The notes beneath the pieces are model-generated. The model was not told where the DNA came from. It saw only the letters and a program-made list of their open reading frames with translations, and ran no database searches. A stretch of 64,000 nt of DNA from Isoetes taiwanensis (Eukaryota; Streptophyta; Lycopodiopsida; Isoetales; Isoetaceae). Below, in pieces: positions 59,676-64,000 of the stretch; the first letter of the stretch is position 1, and every line of letters begins with the position of its first letter. The stretch lies in the NCBI GenBank assembly GCA_021234155.1, contig JAJEKV010000058.1, forward strand, positions 4,350,600 through 4,414,599, written 5' to 3'. The position numbers and the translations under genes are program-made.

Positions 59676-60284
59676 CCCAAATTCGAATTAAAACACTGTA
59701 ATGAAAACACATTTCTTGTGTTTCTCTAGGCGCATCAGAGAAACACAAATTCTATGATCCAATGCGAGGCCAAGAACATAAATTAAATGGTGGGCATTTT
59801 TAAAATAGACGGTTAGTACAGGCCAATGATTGAAAAATAGTTGGGGAAAGGGATATTCGCGGGCGGCGGGCTAAAAGATTTTAAATTTTAAATTGCGGGC
59901 AATTTTCTTGTTTAGCTAAACAAGGATAAGGGTAGTACAAGCTTTCAATGGCGAGGGTCTATTCATTAATTGTTTGTATGACCCGTGTAATAATCACATT
60001 TTCTAATTTCAAATGTAATTTAAATCTCATTTTTTCATTCCTAATTTCTTCCAGAAGTTTTGCTTCGACCGGCTTCCGAAACCAACGCAATCTTCTTGAG
60101 CGATCTCTCAAGCGATCCAAATTTTTGTAACGCTACCTGCATTCCGAGCTATCATACTTCATTTCCGGCCTGTTTACAACAATTCCGACTCGATTTGAGC
60201 TTCTCGAGCTTCCGGAGATTCACCCGACCTTCTCGAGCTACAACAGAGTTCAATTCCAATTTTTAGAGCTTCAAGCACTTCGAT
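59676..60284. promoter_or_regulatory. Divergent spacer between the DUF8039-like and ParB-like genes
   Basis: 609 bp without coding potential that I can support. It should contain both promoters. The 3' half (60020-60284) is pyrimidine-rich with TTCGA/TTCCGA words and probably forms the 5' UTR of the plus-strand gene; a weak repeated motif TTCTCGAGC(T/T)(T/A)C occurs at 60201 and 60229. No CGCG palindromes occur in this spacer except a GCGGGCGGCGGGC run near 59861. Confidence 0.4.
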
Positions 60285-63200
60285 ATGGCAACTAAAGGTT
60301 AGTATGTTCGAGTTCTTAATGGAGGAGGAACTCTGTGACTCTATTTTTATTAGGTTTTAGAAACCTTCTGCTTGTGTGCTTAACTTTATTAATAGATTTA
60401 GAAACTCTGAGACTCTTTAATTAACACTGTCACTCTGCAACCTAGATTTGATTAGATTACTGTTACCCTGATTACTGTTATCCTGCATCTCTGCTACTTG
60501 GCTTGTATTTGTTTGCAGCTTATTCTTTGTTTGATCATGTGTTCAGGGTTTTCTGCTTAGTCTGAATTGAATCTGCAATGCTCTGTGATTATAATTCCTA
60601 GTATCTTAATCTTCAATTGTAATCATCAGAGACAGGGAACTGGGTTACGCTTCCTTGTGCTATGATTTTCTTTTTTTATGAAGCTTACTCTCTTTGATGT
60701 GTTCCTATGATGAAGCCTTCTGTGGAGTGCCGTTGGTCTATGGATTTCTCGCGCTTAGCACGAAAAGTTCAGATTCTATCGCTCTTAGTAAGCGTATATG
60801 GTTGTTGAGGTCATAGTCGAGGTCAACCCTTCGGGAGGACGGTAAGAGAGTTGGAATATGAATTCTTGCGCTACACGCTATAAGCGGGTTATGCTTCCTT
60901 GTGCTATGATTTTCTTTTTTTATGAAGCTTACTCTCTTTGATGTGTTCCTATGATGAAGCCTTCTGTGGAGTGCCGTCGGTCTATGGATTTCTCGCGCTT
61001 AGCGCGAGAAATTCAGATTCTATCGCTCTTAGTGTACGTATAGGGTTGTTGAGATCCTAGTCGAGGACGGTAATAGAGATGGAATGTGAATTCTTGCATT
61101 ACATGCGAGTAGTCACATTCCATCTATCTTACCATCCTGGATCATTCGACTCACGCTACACGCGAATCCTAAGACATTGCTCTCAGACTTTACAGACTTG
61201 TCGGGCCACGCGCGAGATGTTGGTCAAGTTGCTTAACATAGAAATACTTTAGCAATGTCTAACTTGATTATTTATTTTACAGCTTCCAAGAGAGCACTAG
61301 TTACATCATCTTCTGCACCATCAAAGAAACACAAGAAGGACCCCAAGGTAGTTCAAGAAGAGGCAGAGGAGATAGATCGAACTCTTGGCATAAAGCTAAT
61401 TGATGACGGCAGAGTCATAACATGCGAGCTAAGTCAGGACTTGGCAGAGACAGTATTTGTTGAGGGGTCTGAATGGTATGTTACTGTGAGCAGGATGAGC
61501 TCAAAGTATGACGTGGTCCTGCATTCAAGGGAGAACAAAGACGCGGCCTTCAAAAAAGTAGGGTTGATCCTTTCATGCGAGGAGCTTGATGACCACATCT
61601 GTGTCTTCATAATAGAGAAGACCGTAAAGAAAAATCTCAGCATTTCCAAATACAATGTGGATTCAGGCCAGATAAGACAGCAAACAGTGTTACAAAATAT
61701 GGCTGGCCCATTGAAGGCTCAAACCATATAGTTTGTTCTGTATATGAAGGAGTATCTGCAGTCTGACGAAGTTTGCAGAAGAAACCATCTTCAAGCTTCT
61801 ACATATCTGGTTTTGGTGGTAGTGGCGATGCACTTGAGTCAGAAACTTCCCCCCTAGCACCTTTGCCAAAGCCAGTGAAGGAAACGGATATTGAAAAGAA
61901 ATCAAGGGTTGATGCTATGAAATTCAACCAATGGTATCCACTTGGTTTAGATGTCACAAAAAGGATAGCTATTGACAAGCTGATAAGATCTCCTAGAGCA
62001 TCTTTCATATCTAGGATCTTTGATCCCAAACATGCCCTGAGGATACAGAAGTCCATGGTTGAATATCCCACCACAGTACCAAATCCAGCTGATGTTCTAC
62101 CATGGGACTCAGTCAATGACAAGCCATACCCATGGAAGGCATGGGATGACCTAAGGAAGAGCGACACGGTGCGCTACATTGAAATTGACGGGCAGCACTC
62201 AGTTGAGGCAGCGAAGGCGCTTATAGAGAAAATAGATAAGATAGGTGCCAAGGAGTACAGGGAGCACTTCAGCTACAGGCAATGTCGAATCCTTAGTCAT
62301 TACACGCCTCAACTTGCACTGACTACAATAAGTGCAGACTTGAACACAACTGCAAGGGTGGTACAATACAACTCGTAAGTGCCTTTGTTTCTTAATAACC
62401 TCAGTCGCGCTACGCGCGAGACTGCAGATCAATGTTGGGCTGCAGACCCAACGTTGGTCTGGTGTCTCGCGCATAGCGTGACTAAGCTTTTTACTTTCTC
62501 TATTCGGAATGCTCGTGCTACGCGCGAAATGGAGATCTATATGGTACTAATGGTTTTATATTCTTATCTCAGACCATATCCCATGCAATTGAGGCAAGTT
62601 AGAAATCAATGGATTGAGCTTGGCCGTCCAATTTCAAAGAGAAAGAAGCAGGGGGAGAAGAAAGACAAGTCTTACGACGAAGTGATTAAGATGATCAGCA
62701 AGGTCATCATACAAAAGAAGAAGGATGTTGATTGTGATGAGGCTATTAAACGCCTCAAGGTGGCACAAGGAGTTTGAGTATATAATGTGTATGGGTGGTT
62801 TTGCTTAGTGGACTATTTCGTCCTCTAGGTTTTGAGTCCCATGTCACAAGTCCCTTGTATGTATCTTGATTTTTCTTGATAATAGATTGTCTCCTTCAAA
62901 GAAAAAAAGAAGAAGAAGGATGTTGCAGAGGAGGAAGAGGAAACTGGCACCAAGAAGAAGAAGTCCAAGGAAGGCCCATCAGATTCCTACCACATAGTGT
63001 TCAGTCCTGATCATGTGTGGGACAAATGGAATGAGGTGTGGAACAAGTGGACTACAGGAGAGCTTGTAGGAAAAGCAGGGAAACCTGAGAAAGGATCCCT
63101 TGAAGATTTTACAGTTACAGACTTGAGGAGTGCACGGGGGTTAAGGGAAGAAGAAATTCTCAAGGTGCTCCAGTCTGTTATAGATGGACAAGTCTTTGTG

Positions 63201-64000
63201 AAGAAGGTCTCAAAAATCAAAGAGGTACCATCCTTTCCAGAGGCCTGCAAGTCCATGAAAGACCTCCGCATCATGAGGGAGGCCATCTCAAAGGAGCTCT
63301 TCGAGATGTCTGGAATACAAAACCTATCTGAGCAAGGTATCTTGGGCATGATGAAAATAACAGATGAAGACCTGCTCAGGTACTCGAAGTGGTCGCCTGG
63401 ATTTATTCAAGCATATAAATCCAGGAACAAGGAAAAACCAGCCCATCTGCCATCAAAGGTCCGTGTGGAGCTGAGGTGCAGAGTCAGCGGGGACTTGGAC
63501 ATTCCTGAGACTATATCAGAAACCTACATGGTGAAGTCCTGTCAGGGTTCCATGGTTGTTGCCACCCAGACTATTCCAAAGACAGCTTCATTGTTTGTGG
63601 TGGACTGTCGGACATACCCTCAAGATATAGACTACTACATCTCTATGCTCTCAAATTGTAGCAGACCACCCAAGAGTACATCACACTTGTGTTCCTGTCT
63701 GAACCTGCAGAGGAATATCCAAAGATCTTGCAGAAGGATGGTCGCCAAAAGCTTCCTGAGCCGATACTCAGATTTACAGAGAAGGAGAGCTTGGATAATT
63801 ACCTCTGGACGGATGAGCTTACTCCTAACCTGACTACTGAGGAATGTGAGAAGGAATTAGAGTACAAACAGGTTGGCCTGAAGGGAGGTGCAGTGAACAA
63901 GTACAGACTAAGCTCGAACTTGGCTTTCTACCTCGTGGATACATTTGTGCCCAAGGGAGGCTTAGTCTGTGACTACTTTATCAATGGTAGGGTTGGGCGT
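60285..64000 (+). CDS. ParB/DGQH-type domain joined to a degenerate DNA methyltransferase-like domain, partial
   Basis: Proposed exons are 60285-60297, 61283-62374, 62573-62759 and 62886 onward, open at the window end, with GT-AG borders that keep frame (AAAG/GTTAGT, TTTTACAG/CTTCC; ACTC/GTAAGT, TATCTCAG/ACCAT; CAAG/GTGGCA, TAATAG/ATTG). About 800 residues so far. After a basic start (SKKHKKDPK) comes an unrecognised segment. A ParB/Srx-like domain covers about residues 215-375: KRIAIDKLIRSPRASFISRI, then YIEIDGQHSVEAAKAL carrying the G-x-H...AA signature, then LTTISADLNTTA. Lys- and Glu-rich linkers follow. Residues about 640-800 follow the order of N6A/N4C methyltransferases. ASLFVVDCRTYP sits where DPPY belongs, and SSNLAFYLVDTFVPKGGLV then CDYFINGRVG sits where VLDPFAGSG belongs. 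Both catalytic boxes are altered, so inactivity is likely. A frameshift near 61697, a TGA near 61765 and a frameshift near 63657 interrupt it. No direct homologue was confirmed. Confidence 0.6.
60642..61110 (+). repeat. 244-bp tandem repeat within intron 1 of the ParB-like gene
   Basis: Copies start GGGTTA(C/T)GCTTCCTTGTGC at 60642 and 60886 (offset 244). They share GATGTGTTCCTATGATGAAG, GGTCTATGGATTTCTCGCGC and CAGATTCTATCGCTCTTAGT. The second copy has a perfect palindrome (TCTCGCGCTTAGCGCGAGA) where the first has a mismatched version. Divergence is roughly 12 percent. Confidence 0.75.
60747..61217. repeat. CGCGCTTAGCGCG palindrome cluster in intron 1
   Basis: Members at 60747-60763 (CTCGCGCTTAGCACGA), 60866-60879 (GCGCTACACGC), 60991-61009 (perfect 19-bp palindrome), 61150-61165 (CTCACGCTACACGCGA) and 61201-61217 (GGCCACGCGCGAGA). 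All lie in the 985-bp first intron. In AT-rich DNA this density of CGCG words is exceptional. Confidence 0.75.
62404..62528. repeat. CGCGCTACGCGCG palindromes in intron 2
   Basis: GTCGCGCTACGCGCGAG at 62404, TCTCGCGCATAGCGTGA at 62465 and GCTCGTGCTACGCGCGAA at 62511 lie in the 198-bp second intron. The first two are also inverted copies of each other over about 20 bp, 60 bp apart. Confidence 0.75.

Overview
This is nuclear DNA from a land plant. It is AT-rich and repeat-rich, carries plant-type copia, gypsy, LINE and Helitron relics, has GT-AG introns, and holds one intact plant 2-oxoglutarate/Fe(II) dioxygenase gene. The transposase-like families at the right end make a fern or another seed-free plant my best guess, held weakly. 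I see no rRNA genes, CRISPR arrays or bacterial-style operons.

Layout. Positions 1-1270 hold the 3' part of a minus-strand LINE. Positions 661-32317 are two tandem direct copies of one 15.83-kb segment (661-16486 and 16487-32317). The duplication starts inside the LINE and ends inside a Ty1/copia element, so copy 1 keeps only that element's 5' end, while copy 2 runs into the rest (31140-35607, LTRs of about 190-199 bp, 5-bp target duplication). Inside each copy are a 3.5-kb element with 145-bp terminal inverted repeats, GC-rich hairpins and small tandem repeats, but no recognisable host gene. A four-exon dioxygenase gene of 336 residues lies at 37994-39205, downstream of an island dense in CACGTG/ACGTCA-type palindromes. 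From 40.8 to 54.1 kb there are copia and gypsy fragments, a 121-bp higher-order repeat, two arrays of GATTC phased at 10-11 bp, tRNA-derived (SINE-like) units and a broken Helitron Rep.

The most interesting part is 54.4-64.0 kb. A minus-strand DDE-like transposase gene (DUF7869-like) lies beside a minus-strand gene with a DUF8039-like domain of the kind found in plant transposon proteins. Divergent from the latter is a multi-exon plus-strand gene combining a ParB/DGQH-type domain with what looks like a degenerate amino-methyltransferase (N6A/N4C DNA methyltransferase-type) fold; it runs off the window. About ten copies of a 16-19 bp palindrome (core CGCGCTWAGCGCG or close) occur only in the spacers and introns of this block. 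Together these suggest a large, poorly described plant DNA transposon, or a domesticated remnant of one.

Caution on sequence quality. The two tandem copies differ mostly at CAG/CTG sites in one copy that read CG-containing strings in the other, and which copy is affected switches from patch to patch. That looks like a methylation-linked long-read error as much as biology. Some of the frameshifts and stops reported here may therefore be artefacts.
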